DNA of 64,000 bases. It comes from Veillonella parvula DSM 2008 (lineage in GTDB: Bacteria; Bacillota; Negativicutes; Veillonellales; Veillonellaceae). The translations under genes were made by a program, and so were the position numbers. Shown in pieces: positions 10,004 through 18,778 of this stretch. The stretch is from assembly GCF_000024945.1 (NCBI RefSeq), contig NC_013520.1, positions 1-64,000 on the forward strand. Reading direction: 5' to 3'. The notes below the pieces were generated by a model. The model saw only the letters and a list, made by a program, of their open reading frames with translations. It searched no databases and had not been told where the DNA came from. Each line of letters opens with the position of its first letter. The stretch's first letter is position 1.

Positions 10004-13000
10004 CTATTTTACCTTATACCAGCTTGCATACATGACAGGTAATACGATGAGTGTTAGAATAGTTGCCACTAGTAGGCCTCCGCTAAAGGCGATAGCCAAT
10101 GGGCTCCAGAATACAGATCCCATGAGAGGAATCATGCCTAAAATCGCTGCGATAGCGGTGAGCATGATAGGGCGGAAACGAAGTGTAGCGGAGTTGATAA
10201 TTGCTTCACGAGGTTCTTGGCCTTCTGCCTTGTGGATTTCGATTTGGTCTAACAAGATAATGGAGTTACGGATGATCATACCCGAGAGGGCGATGATTCC
10301 TAGAATAGCCATAAAGCCTAACGGTGTTCTCGTAATATTAAGTGCTAATACAACACCGATTAGCCCCAATGGAGCAGTGAGTAGAGCCATTAACATGAGG
10401 GCGATACGCTTTAATTGGAACATGAGGATTGTCATGATTACAAAGAGCATAATTGGGATTGGTGTTAATAGCTTTTGAACGGCTGTTTCGCTTTTTTCAG
10501 CGGCGCCGTCTAGGTCAATAGAATAGCCTGTAGGCAAGGAATCTCGAATGTCTTGTAATGATTTATAGACCTCTTTTGTTTTTGCATTGCCTAAGACACC
10601 GGCTTTTACATTCGCATGAACACTAATAGTTGGCATCATGTTGCGATGCCAGATAATACCATCCTCTTGAGCCATGGTAATAGTTGCAATTTGGCTAAGA
10701 GGTACGTAGGAACCATTGCCTGTTTGAATTGGCAAGGATGAAAGAGCACTTAAGTTATGTTGCTCGTTGTCACCTAAACGGAAGGTAACAGGAATGGTTT
10801 GGTTCCCTTCGTAGTATTCACCAGACTTAGTACCAGACAATAGACTTTGTAAGTGCAAGGATACAGCGTAGCTATCGATGCCGAGTAAACGTGCCTTGTT
10901 TGGATCGATGTGAATATTGGCTACAGGTTCTGTATCTGGCCAGTCAAAGGCGATATTTTGTAAGTCTTTATCGTCTTGCATTTTTGCTTTTACTTGGTTG
11001 GCAATTTCTTTTACCACTTTTTGATCAGGGCCAGCAATGCGAAGCATAACTGGATATTTAGATGGTGGGCCAATTTGTACAAATTGAGCATTTACGAGAG
11101 CTGAAGGAAATTCTTCATTTAAATAAGATGTTAATTCACCATATAGTTTATCCCGATCCTCTAAGGATTTTGTGACAATCACATATTGTAAGAAATTATC
11201 TCGTTGCAATTCTGGCTCTAAGGTGAGAACGAAACGCGGAGAACCTTGTCCAATGTACGAGGTAAAGGTTGAAATACGTTCGTCACCTTGCAAATGTTCA
11301 TCAATGATTTTTGCTTGGTTAGCAGTATACTCGATGGACGAACTTTGAGGGAATTGCATGGATACAATAATTTCATTACGCGTTGATGATGGGAAAAATT
11401 CCTGTTTAATCAACGGTAGTGAAAGCAAGGATAAAGCGAAGGCACCTAGAGTAGCCAATAAGACTACCTTGTGATGTCCTAGTGCCCAATGTAATAGTTT
11501 TTCAAACTTATCATAGAAGGTCACATTGAGCTTGTGCATGATACGGTCTCGTTTAGTCCATTCCGATTCCGGCTTTGGAGCCTTGTTTTCAATGATTTTA
11601 TAACCCAATACAGGGCTGACGAGAACAGAGGCGAACCAAGATAGGATGAGTGCCATAAATACAACAATGGATAAAGATTTTGTAAACTCTGCTACCATAC
11701 CTTGTGCCAATGCTAATGGCAAGAAGCCTGCACAGGTAATGAGCGTACCAGATAGCATAGGAAATGCTGTAGATTGATAAGCAAAGGTAGCCGATTTAAA
11801 GTGGCCCCACCCTTCTTCGAGTTTAACACTCATCATTTCTACAACGATGATGGCATCGTCTACGAGGAGGCCTAAAGCTAGAATTAAGGCACCTAAGCTC
11901 ACCTTATGTAGATAAATGCCGCTTTCATACATCAAGATGAACGTCGTAGACACAACGACTGGAATGGTAAGGGCTACCACAACACCTGTTCGTAAACCAA
12001 GGGATGCAAAGCTTACGAGCAATACGATGGCGATTGCTTCAAATAAGGATTGAGAGAAATCGCCAATAGATTCCTTAACGATATGGGGCTGATTCGATAC
12101 TTGCTTGAGTTCGAGGCCGGCAGGAATCGTTTTATTCAATTCTGCTAGCTTTTTATCGATGGCTTCACCAAATTCTATATTATTTCCACCTGCATCCATG
12201 GAGATAGCAATACCTATAGCCGGCTTGCCTTCGTAGTAGAACTGAGGACTACTAGGGTCTTGGTAGGTCATGGTTACATCGGCCATGTCACCGAGGCGCA
12301 ACGTTTGGTTATTGATGCGGATTGGCATATCTCGCACCGCTTGAGGGCTATCGAATAGACCGTTGACGCGAAGATATACATTGTTTGTATCCGTTGTAAT
12401 CACACCAGCTGGAACCATCATACTTTGCTGTTTAAGCGCTGTTAACAGCTGTTGTGTACTGACTTTATAGGATGCGAGTTTATCCTTGTTTATGGTTACA
12501 TTGAGGGTTTGCTGTTGAACCCCAATGAGGCTGATTTTTTTAACATTAGGAACAGATAAAAGCTGACGCTTTAAGTCTTCTGCTTGTTGACGCTTTTCTT
12601 CATAAGAAAATTCATCACCACTAATGGCATAGATAATGCCATATACATCGTCGAACCTGTCGTTGATGGTCGGTCCTTGAACGCCTGCAGGCAATGATTT
12701 CCATTCGTCGTTGATCATATTCCGCGCTTCTTCCCAAGCGGGACGAATCTTATCGGATGGCAAATCCTCTCTTAGATTGATATAAATAACGGATTTGCTG
12801 CCATCTGTGAAAGATTTTGTATAATCTACACCAGGAAGGTCGCGTAGTTTTTCTTCGAGTTTATCCGTTACCTGATTCGACATTTCTTGTGGAGAAGCCC
12901 CCGGCCAAGCAACACCGACCACCATGGTGCGCATCGTAAAATCAGGATCTTCCATGCGTCCCATATGGGTAAATGAGAAAATACCGAAGGTGAGGAGCAC

Positions 13001-13066
13001 AGCCATGAAGTAGTAGATAATGGACTTGTGTTTAAGAGCCCATTCGGCTAAGTTAAATTGTTTCAT
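10004..13066 (-). CDS. RND-family efflux permease
   Basis: A 1020-residue inner-membrane RND transporter of the AcrB/MdtB type that uses the proton gradient to move substrates into an efflux duct. It has the amphipathic start, two large periplasmic domains, and the TM4 proton-relay motif GLLVDDAIIVVEM with paired aspartates; TM8-12 segments close the protein. The start codon overlaps the adaptor stop codon in ATGA (13063-13066), so the pair is translationally coupled. No outer-membrane channel gene is adjacent, so a TolC-like partner must be encoded elsewhere. The substrate cannot be told from sequence. Confidence 0.93.
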   Translation of the reverse strand: MKQFNLAEWALKHKSIIYYFMAVLLTFGIFSFTHMGRMEDPDFTMRTMVVGVAWPGASPQEMSNQVTDKLEEKLRDLPGVDYTKSFTDGSKSVIYINLREDLPSDKIRPAWEEARNMINDEWKSLPAGVQGPTINDRFDDVYGIIYAISGDEFSYEEKRQQAEDLKRQLLSVPNVKKISLIGVQQQTLNVTINKDKLASYKVSTQQLLTALKQQSMMVPAGVITTDTNNVYLRVNGLFDSPQAVRDMPIRINNQTLRLGDMADVTMTYQDPSSPQFYYEGKPAIGIAISMDAGGNNIEFGEAIDKKLAELNKTIPAGLELKQVSNQPHIVKESIGDFSQSLFEAIAIVLLVSFASLGLRTGVVVALTIPVVVSTTFILMYESGIYLHKVSLGALILALGLLVDDAIIVVEMMSVKLEEGWGHFKSATFAYQSTAFPMLSGTLITCAGFLPLALAQGMVAEFTKSLSIVVFMALILSWFASVLVSPVLGYKIIENKAPKPESEWTKRDRIMHKLNVTFYDKFEKLLHWALGHHKVVLLATLGAFALSLLSLPLIKQEFFPSSTRNEIIVSMQFPQSSSIEYTANQAKIIDEHLQGDERISTFTSYIGQGSPRFVLTLEPELQRDNFLQYVIVTKSLEDRDKLYGELTSYLNEEFPSALVNAQFVQIGPPSKYPVMLRIAGPDQKVVKEIANQVKAKMQDDKDLQNIAFDWPDTEPVANIHIDPNKARLLGIDSYAVSLHLQSLLSGTKSGEYYEGNQTIPVTFRLGDNEQHNLSALSSLPIQTGNGSYVPLSQIATITMAQEDGIIWHRNMMPTISVHANVKAGVLGNAKTKEVYKSLQDIRDSLPTGYSIDLDGAAEKSETAVQKLLTPIPIMLFVIMTILMFQLKRIALMLMALLTAPLGLIGVVLALNITRTPLGFMAILGIIALSGMIIRNSIILLDQIEIHKAEGQEPREAIINSATLRFRPIMLTAIAAILGMIPLMGSVFWSPLAIAFSGGLLVATILTLIVLPVMYASWYKVK

Positions 13067-14127
13067 TGACTAACCGCCGTCCCTTCTTGTAACTGTTGGG
13101 TGCCTGCGGTGATGACAATGTCGCCCTTAGCTAAACCAGATGTGACGATGACGGAGTTCTTACCGAATTCACCAGTCTTGATAGGCACGAGATGAGCCTT
13201 CTTATCGCGGATGATATAGACCGCATTATTACCGTTAGAGTCTTTCACAAGAGCCGTCAATGGAATAGAAATATTGGTACTATCTGTGGTAGATAGATTA
13301 GCATTGACTGTCATGCCTAGTTGTACCTCTTTAGGCGCATTTTGTAAGGTAATTTTTATGGTATACGTTCTGGCTACAGGGTCAGGAACTGGTGAAATTT
13401 CACGTATTACACCTTGCACGGTTACATTAGGTAGAGCCCAGAAGGTAATAGTAGCAGGGCTCCCTACATGAATTTTACTCAATTCTTGTTCAGGAAGGGC
13501 AATAACTGCTTCTGGGTCGTGGCCGGCCGCTAAGGTACCAACGCTTTGACCGGCTGCTACGACTTGTCCTGCTTCAATATTGAAAGCTGTAATAATACCT
13601 GTATCAGGGGCCGTTAAATTAGTATAGCTATTTTGATTGCTGCTCAAATTAAGGCTTGCTTGTGCTTGTTGTAATTGAGCAGATGTGGCATTCAATTGGT
13701 TTTCAGCTTGGTCTAATTGCAATTTACTAATCGCTTGTTGTGCATAGAGCTCGCGGTATCGTTTAGCGTTGGTTTCTGCCAATTCGTAGGCTGATTGAGC
13801 AGCTTTTACAGCACCTTCAGCATTTTGTACCTGAGCTGATGTGTCTGAACCATTGACTTGAGCAATGACTTGGCCTGCTTGCACTACATCACCAACATTT
13901 ACAAATTTGTTGATGACACGCCCTCCAATTTGAAAGGCTAAGTTTGTTTCAGTTTTATTATGAATGGTGCCTGCATAGCCAGCATCAGTAGTTCCAGACT
14001 CTTCACCTATAGTGATGGTGCGCACCTTGAGACTTGTATCTTCAGGGGGCTTTTCTGATCCACAACCACTTATGATGGCGGTCCCTATTAATAGGGCGCC
14101 TATGGTTGCTATGATTCGTTGATTCAT
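13063..14127 (-). CDS. RND periplasmic adaptor (membrane fusion) lipoprotein
   Basis: A 354-residue HlyD/AcrA-type adaptor linking the RND permease to an outer-membrane channel. The N-terminus is a lipoprotein signal with hydrophobic core and lipobox ISGC, then a barrel-sandwich half (GGRVINKFVNVGDVVQAGQV), a long helical hairpin rich in Gln and Ala (about residues 95-165), the second barrel-sandwich half (APDTGIITAF) and beta-barrel domains. I start at ATG 14127 with AAGGAGAG just upstream; an in-frame ATG at 14172 would place 15 non-signal residues before the lipoprotein signal. It is the first gene of the two-gene pump operon. Confidence 0.92.
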   Translation of the reverse strand: MNQRIIATIGALLIGTAIISGCGSEKPPEDTSLKVRTITIGEESGTTDAGYAGTIHNKTETNLAFQIGGRVINKFVNVGDVVQAGQVIAQVNGSDTSAQVQNAEGAVKAAQSAYELAETNAKRYRELYAQQAISKLQLDQAENQLNATSAQLQQAQASLNLSSNQNSYTNLTAPDTGIITAFNIEAGQVVAAGQSVGTLAAGHDPEAVIALPEQELSKIHVGSPATITFWALPNVTVQGVIREISPVPDPVARTYTIKITLQNAPKEVQLGMTVNANLSTTDSTNISIPLTALVKDSNGNNAVYIIRDKKAHLVPIKTGEFGKNSVIVTSGLAKGDIVITAGTQQLQEGTAVSQ

Positions 14128-14565
14128 AGAATCTCTCCTTTTACTACCATATATAAGTCCTATGAAATACACTATACAAAATGATCATAGGACTTTATAT
14201 TTTATTGAACTTATTTTAGGATAGCAATTATTTCTAAATTAGCTATTATTTCTATATTAGGTTTAATTATATATTTTATACAATTTAATAATACTATATT
14301 TATGTTGAAAGTTCTAGCCTTTATGCAGAAAATAAAAGAATTATATACTTAATGTATATAATTGGTGATAATTTTTTAAAGTAATCTATATATTTTGATA
14401 GTATATGTATTACTTATTTTATGGATACAAAAATGTATCAAAAAAGTGAGTCCTCTATTGATTGAGCTGTATCCAAAAATATGTATAATTTCTGGGGTAC
14501 AGTTCATAGGAAGAGAACTCACTTCTTTAGCTTTTGTCAGCTTTTGTCTATGTATAGTTTGAACT
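14128..14565. other. Intergenic region upstream of the RND operon
   Basis: This 438-base AT-rich gap lies between two minus-strand genes. It must hold the promoter of the RND operon, but I could not pick a convincing -35/-10 pair. Its right part contains the long imperfect hairpin at 14444-14524 described separately. Confidence 0.5.
14444..14524 (-). terminator. Long interrupted hairpin, probable terminator of the CNNM gene
   Basis: AAGTGAGT at 14444-14451 pairs with ACTCACTT at 14517-14524; inner segments (CTCT/AGAG and CTGTA/TACAG) also pair, giving an 81-base interrupted stem. On the minus strand it follows the stop of the CNNM-type gene by about 40 bases, and the RNA then runs into a U-rich stretch (A-run at 14440-14445 on the plus strand), as expected for a Rho-independent terminator. 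Confidence 0.65.
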
Positions 14566-15921
14566 TTATTTTTCTTCTTCTTGTTCTACAATAGGTTCTT
14601 CATAGGTTACAAGAATTTTATCAATACGAGTATGATCCATATCGATGACTTCAAAGGTATAGCCATCCCATTTTGCCTTGTCTAATTCTTTTGGAATGCG
14701 ACCGAAGAGGACGTTTAAGAGACCGCCCATAGTTTTGTACAAATCATCTTCTTCACCTGGTAATTCTTGATCGATGTGAAAGAATTCTTTAAATTCATCT
14801 ACGTTGAGAAGGCCATCTACGAGCCATGCACCATCGCGTTCGATGATCTTGTTTTCTTCTTCCTTGATTTCTTCTTCACCGGAAGGCATAAGGCCTACGA
14901 TTTCCTCCATGATGTCATGTAAGGTGACAAGACCAGTAAAACCACCATATTCGTCGAGGATAATTGCTTCATGAACGCCTTCTGTACGTAGAACGTTCAA
15001 TAATTTCATAAGTGAAATGGATTCAGGAACGAGGACAGGTTCTTTCAAACAAGATTTAATGATATCGTGAATAGAACTTTCACTAGGACGTTGCATAATT
15101 TGAACTAATACGTCGGATACGGTAATGAGACCCTTTAATTCATCCAAGGAATCGGTACCTACAGGAATGCGGTAATGGTTGGCATTCTTGAGAACCTCCA
15201 TGATTTCATCTTCCGTACCGTTAAGATCAATCCATTTGAGCTGTGTACGAGGCGTCATTATATCACCTGCGTTCATATCTGCAAGATGGAAGATATTTTC
15301 TACGAGGATAGGTTCTTCCTCTTCGTAAGCACCCATGGCAACGCCTTCGGTAAGCATTTTATTAATTTCAGATTCTGTAACAGGGGCTTCTTCTTTTACA
15401 GTAACGCCTAATATTTTTAAGAGGAATTCTGTGGAAATGCCGAGGAAGCTAACGATTGGTTTTAGGGCTACAGAGAGCCAATAAATCGGTTTTGCTACCA
15501 CCACAGCGATGCCCTCAGGGCTATTTAAGGCTAATCGTTTTGGCACGAGCTCCCCTATAACGAGGGATAAATAAGTGATGATCGCAACGATGAGGAAGGA
15601 GCTCACTGAGGCTGCGTACGGCTCAATGCTTGGAATATTAGCAGTTAATATTTCTTCTAAAGGACCAGAGAAGGTGGCACCAGAATACAAGCCAGTTAAA
15701 ATACCAACGAGGGTAATGCCAATTTGAATCGTGGAGAACATATCATTTGGGTTCTCTGCCAATTCAAAGGCCTTTTTCGCGCGTTCATTGCCTGCTTCAG
15801 CTAATTCTTCAAGCTTACGTTTTTTAGCGTTTACGATGGCTAACTCCGTCATAGAGAATAAACCATTCGCGATGATTAATACGATGATAATTATAAAATC
15901 TAAGGTCAGATCACTGTCCAT
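14566..15921 (-). CDS. CNNM/CorC (HlyC) family membrane protein
   Basis: A 451-residue member of the hemolysin-C/CorC-like group now linked to Mg2+ and Co2+ transport. Order of domains: a DUF21/CNNM transmembrane region (about residues 1-200, starting MDSDLTLDFIIIIVLIIANG), a CBS-domain pair with DIMTPRTQLKWID and EAIILDEYGGFTGLVTLHDI, and a C-terminal CorC_HlyC domain with the usual DGLLNVDEF. The start has AAGGAG about 11 bases upstream. Transport activity is inferred from the family. An extended -10, TGGTATACT, on the minus strand (15988-15996) is a possible promoter. Confidence 0.92.
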   Translation of the reverse strand: MDSDLTLDFIIIIVLIIANGLFSMTELAIVNAKKRKLEELAEAGNERAKKAFELAENPNDMFSTIQIGITLVGILTGLYSGATFSGPLEEILTANIPSIEPYAASVSSFLIVAIITYLSLVIGELVPKRLALNSPEGIAVVVAKPIYWLSVALKPIVSFLGISTEFLLKILGVTVKEEAPVTESEINKMLTEGVAMGAYEEEEPILVENIFHLADMNAGDIMTPRTQLKWIDLNGTEDEIMEVLKNANHYRIPVGTDSLDELKGLITVSDVLVQIMQRPSESSIHDIIKSCLKEPVLVPESISLMKLLNVLRTEGVHEAIILDEYGGFTGLVTLHDIMEEIVGLMPSGEEEIKEEENKIIERDGAWLVDGLLNVDEFKEFFHIDQELPGEEDDLYKTMGGLLNVLFGRIPKELDKAKWDGYTFEVIDMDHTRIDKILVTYEEPIVEQEEEK

Positions 15922-16227
15922 GTAAGTAGATACTCCTTTTTAATGACATATAATTCTGCACATGAGAATAATAGAAATATTACTCCTAGTATACCATATC
16001 GGCATTAATAAGTGTTTTTAGCACAGAAAAAGGGGGGGTGCTGCTTTCATTTTTCTTTTTGTACTCATTAAATGCTACAAAAATATGTATTTCCTTTGTT
16101 GTCTACTATAATATGATTGATTTTAATTTGTAACTAGTACCCTAATAAGGGTATAGTATGTATAGAAATTAAGATTAGTATTAAATTTTAGGTCATATAA
16201 TTGGGGCTTCATGATAGGATTACATAG
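15922..16227. promoter_or_regulatory. Divergent promoter region with a palindrome
   Basis: This gap separates the minus-strand CNNM gene from the plus-strand methyltransferase gene. It contains an extended -10 for the minus strand at 15988-15996, a TATAAT at 16107-16112 on the plus strand without a good -35, and a perfect 6-bp palindrome TACCCT-AATA-AGGGTA at 16138-16153 that could be an operator or the top of a small hairpin. The promoter calls are tentative. Confidence 0.4.
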
Positions 16228-16827
16228 ATGGCAATAGAGCAAGAATGGGAAAATGTATTACAAATTAAAACAGCAGGCCGCGACGATAGTCGTTCCGATA
16301 CGGAGCATCATCCGTATGAGCCGACGGATTATTGCGTGTTGGAGCGTTTGGCAAATAGTGGTCATATTCGCAAGAAACATACCCTTATTGACTATGGCAG
16401 TGGCAAGGGTAGAGTTAGTATTTTCATGGCTTACCAAACGGGCTGTCATTCTATAGGCATCGAATATGATGAACGGCTATATGAAAAGGCTTTGATTAAT
16501 GGTGAAAGTCCAGCAGCGCGCCATCGCGTGTCTTTTGTGCACGGTGATGCGGCTCTCTACGAGTTACCTGAGCAGGCTGATCGATGTTTTTTCTTTAATC
16601 CCTTTGCCCTCCATACGATTAAGCGGGTATTAGGGAATGTATTTGATTCGCTATATTATAACCCTCGGGAGATTAAGTTATTTTTCTACTATGTTAATGA
16701 AGAGGTGGAGAACTTTTTAAATAACCATGTGCGCTTGGAACAAGAGGAACCTATTGATTGTAGTGATCTCTTTGAAGCAAGCGATGCAAAAGAACGAATT
16801 CTCGTCTATTCAGTTAACTTGTTTTAG
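16228..16827 (+). CDS. Class I SAM-dependent methyltransferase
   Basis: A 199-residue Rossmann-fold methyltransferase. Motif I, DYGSGKG, is at residues 55-61; an acidic residue that would bind the SAM ribose follows in IGIEYDE, and a later motif reads HGDAALYELPEQADRCFFFN. The FFFNPF stretch takes the place of motif IV, and the protein lacks a large substrate domain. The substrate is unknown. It stands alone between divergent and tandem neighbours. The ATG has only a weak upstream ribosome-binding site (ATAGGAT at about 13 bases). Confidence 0.85.
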   Translation: MAIEQEWENVLQIKTAGRDDSRSDTEHHPYEPTDYCVLERLANSGHIRKKHTLIDYGSGKGRVSIFMAYQTGCHSIGIEYDERLYEKALINGESPAARHRVSFVHGDAALYELPEQADRCFFFNPFALHTIKRVLGNVFDSLYYNPREIKLFFYYVNEEVENFLNNHVRLEQEEPIDCSDLFEASDAKERILVYSVNLF

Positions 16828-17269
16828 TGCAGTAATTTAAGACCTTTATGTAACAATTTGATATATTTTGATGTAACAGTTAAAAATCCGATGGATGCAA
16901 TAAATATTAGACTGATGCGATAAATATTAAACTAATCAATAAATATTGGATTGATGTAACAAATAAATATAAGACTTTAATATAGTAAGTTTATATATGA
17001 ATATAATGTATATAAACTTGATTAAATAACCTCGGTTTGAATAGTGCTTTAGTAGTATGAAATGCATACTATTTGGAACGTATTCAAATTGAGGTTTTAT
17101 TCTATTTTTAAGGAACTTTTACACATATTATTAAGGAAAAAGCAGATAAATTCTGCTATAATAATATATTAGAGATTATAAAATTAATTTATTTTTATGG
17201 TTCTATACATTGATTCGTATACGCTAATGTAGCGGATAGGACTGAGTGTATTGAATACAGGAGGTGCAT
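16828..17269 (+). other. AT-rich intergenic region with short degenerate repeats
   Basis: At 16890-16975, right after the methyltransferase gene, the sequence repeats a degenerate unit of the form GATG(C/T)AA(T)AAATATTA(G/A) about four times. The hairpin at 17028-17100 follows. The rest to 17269 must hold the promoter of the lysine-rich protein gene; I see no convincing pair of promoter boxes. No coding sequence is visible. Confidence 0.45.
17028..17100 (+). terminator. Nested hairpin with T-run
   Basis: AACCTCGGTTTGAATA at 17028-17043 pairs with TATTCAAATTGAGGTT at 17081-17096, and inside it TAGTATG (17053-17059) pairs with CATACTA (17065-17071). TTTTAT follows directly. This is a likely terminator for the methyltransferase transcript, or a leader structure for the next gene. 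Confidence 0.65.
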
Positions 17270-18394
17270 ATGGAACTCATCGATACAATGTTGATTGAAC
17301 GCATTCGTAAAGCTTTAATTAAACGATATGACCGAGATCAACAGATTCAACAAATGATTGAAGAAATTGGTGCAGAGGAAGGCCTTAATGAGTCCGAATT
17401 GGCTATCGTTTACCAAGCTTATTTAGAGGTAAAGGAACGGGTGTATTATACATCTTCTCTCGTTGATTTGTGGAATCAAATTGAAGATGTTCAAAAACGT
17501 ATGGCCTTATTGCATTCTTACGAATCTTTAGAAGAAGATTTATTTGGCGATGTGCTAGGTGACGATAAGGAAGATATTGTCATTTCTAATACATCTGGAC
17601 TTGGCAAGGGTGCTAGTCACAGTGATGATGCATATGCTATGGAACAGATACAATTATCTGACGTTCCTGTGCATCATGATTCTACGGTGGGTATGAATCA
17701 TATTAAATTGAATGAATTAAAATCTATAGGTGGTCTCTTTACTGGTTTTGGTGAAAGCTCCGGTAAGGAAATGGCAGATTTTGAAGATACTGCGATTGAG
17801 CACCTTGATGTAAAACCATTAGAAGGCGTTGAAAGCTTAGCAATTCATCATTTAGATGAAAATGAAGAGTTAAATGTAGATAGTCTTGATGAATTTTCGA
17901 AAGATAAGAAATCAGAGGAAGCTAAAGTGGATGATGAGGATATGTCGTCTATCGATCCATACACGGCGGTGAATGCTTTGTTATTTGGTAAAGCCGGTTT
18001 AGAATCTGATAAAACAAATAAGAAGATGGAAAAGCTTCTTAAAAAGAAATTAAAACGCGTTGACGATGAATGGGCGCGTATCAACGGTTCTGAGGACAAG
18101 AAATCTAAGGACGATAAAAAATCCAAGGAAGAGAAGAAATCTAAGAAAGATAAGAAGTCTAAAGAAGATAAGAAAGATAAAAAACACAAGAAGCATAAAG
18201 AAGATAAGCTTTATAAAGCCGAAGAAAAGTTAAAGAAAAAGAAAGACAAGGCTGAAAAGAAGCTTAAAATCTTAAACGATAAGTTAAAAACAGTCTTCTT
18301 AGCGGATACTTTCAAGAAAAAAGATAAGAAGAAAGACAAGAAAAAGGATCAAAAATCCAAAAAAGATGAATCCGCAAAAAAGCAGAATCGATAG
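17270..18394 (+). CDS. Lysine-rich protein of unknown function, with possible -1 frameshift extension to 18540
   Basis: I do not recognise this 374-residue protein. Residues 1-90 form a helical domain with alternating charged and hydrophobic residues; the middle is acidic; from about residue 255 to the end it is a highly basic Lys/Asp/Glu tail of DKKSKE-type repeats, predicted disordered or coiled coil. No signal peptide or membrane segment is seen. I start at ATG 17270, 5 bases after AGGAGG; an in-frame GTG at 17264 overlaps that site. Near the end is A AAA AAG (18376-18382) in the right phase for -1 slippage; the shifted frame stays open to 18540, adding 52 residues ending in a four-cysteine motif (CGKCKRCKGPKC). 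Confidence 0.8.
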   Translation: MELIDTMLIERIRKALIKRYDRDQQIQQMIEEIGAEEGLNESELAIVYQAYLEVKERVYYTSSLVDLWNQIEDVQKRMALLHSYESLEEDLFGDVLGDDKEDIVISNTSGLGKGASHSDDAYAMEQIQLSDVPVHHDSTVGMNHIKLNELKSIGGLFTGFGESSGKEMADFEDTAIEHLDVKPLEGVESLAIHHLDENEELNVDSLDEFSKDKKSEEAKVDDEDMSSIDPYTAVNALLFGKAGLESDKTNKKMEKLLKKKLKRVDDEWARINGSEDKKSKDDKKSKEEKKSKKDKKSKEDKKDKKHKKHKEDKLYKAEEKLKKKKDKAEKKLKILNDKLKTVFLADTFKKKDKKKDKKKDQKSKKDESAKKQNR

Positions 18395-18540
18395 TTTCCG
18401 TATGGAATAGTAAGGTCTCTGAAAAGATGGCCAAGGAGAGTGCTAGTGCGAAAAAATCAGCAGGTGCTGAGACTATCGACCGTGGATGCGGTAAATGCAA
18501 ACGATGTAAAGGGCCTAAATGTAAGAAATATCCAAGATAA
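18376..18540 (+). other. Candidate -1 frameshift site and cysteine-rich extension
   Basis: The heptamer A AAA AAG at 18376-18382 is the classic bacterial -1 slippery sequence, known from dnaX, and is in the correct phase with the upstream frame. Slipping gives GCA GAA TCG onward, open to TAA at 18538-18540. The encoded tail ends GCGKCKRCKGPKCKKYPR, a believable zinc-binding end. TCGATAGT at 18388-18395 can pair with ACTATCGA at 18472-18479, starting 5 bases after the heptamer, although the loop is long. A one-base indel in the A-run is the alternative. Confidence 0.55.
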
Positions 18541-18778
18541 TTGATAGTTATGTAATTACTAGAATATTACGTAACATATTACGTAGAATATGTGTACCAT
18601 ATATATGTAGTTTATGATATTTTATTAATCATTTAGGCAGTATAGTTAGGTAGTTTTGTTATGCATGTAACAATATAGTTATTTTTCTAACATACTAGTT
18701 AGGTTATCAGTTAGGCTGATAGTTAAGTTTAGTGTTAGGTTAATAATTAGAGTTATAGGATACAACAGTTAGGGGTTA

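Noticed and set aside
10004-10478. Plus-strand frame of 169 codons at 9969-10478
   Set aside because: It overlaps the antisense strand of the well-supported RND permease and has no protein-like features.
18541-18778. TTAGG-like words suggesting an ordered repeat array
   Set aside because: Spacing and sequence are too irregular to define a unit; possibly just low-complexity intergenic DNA.
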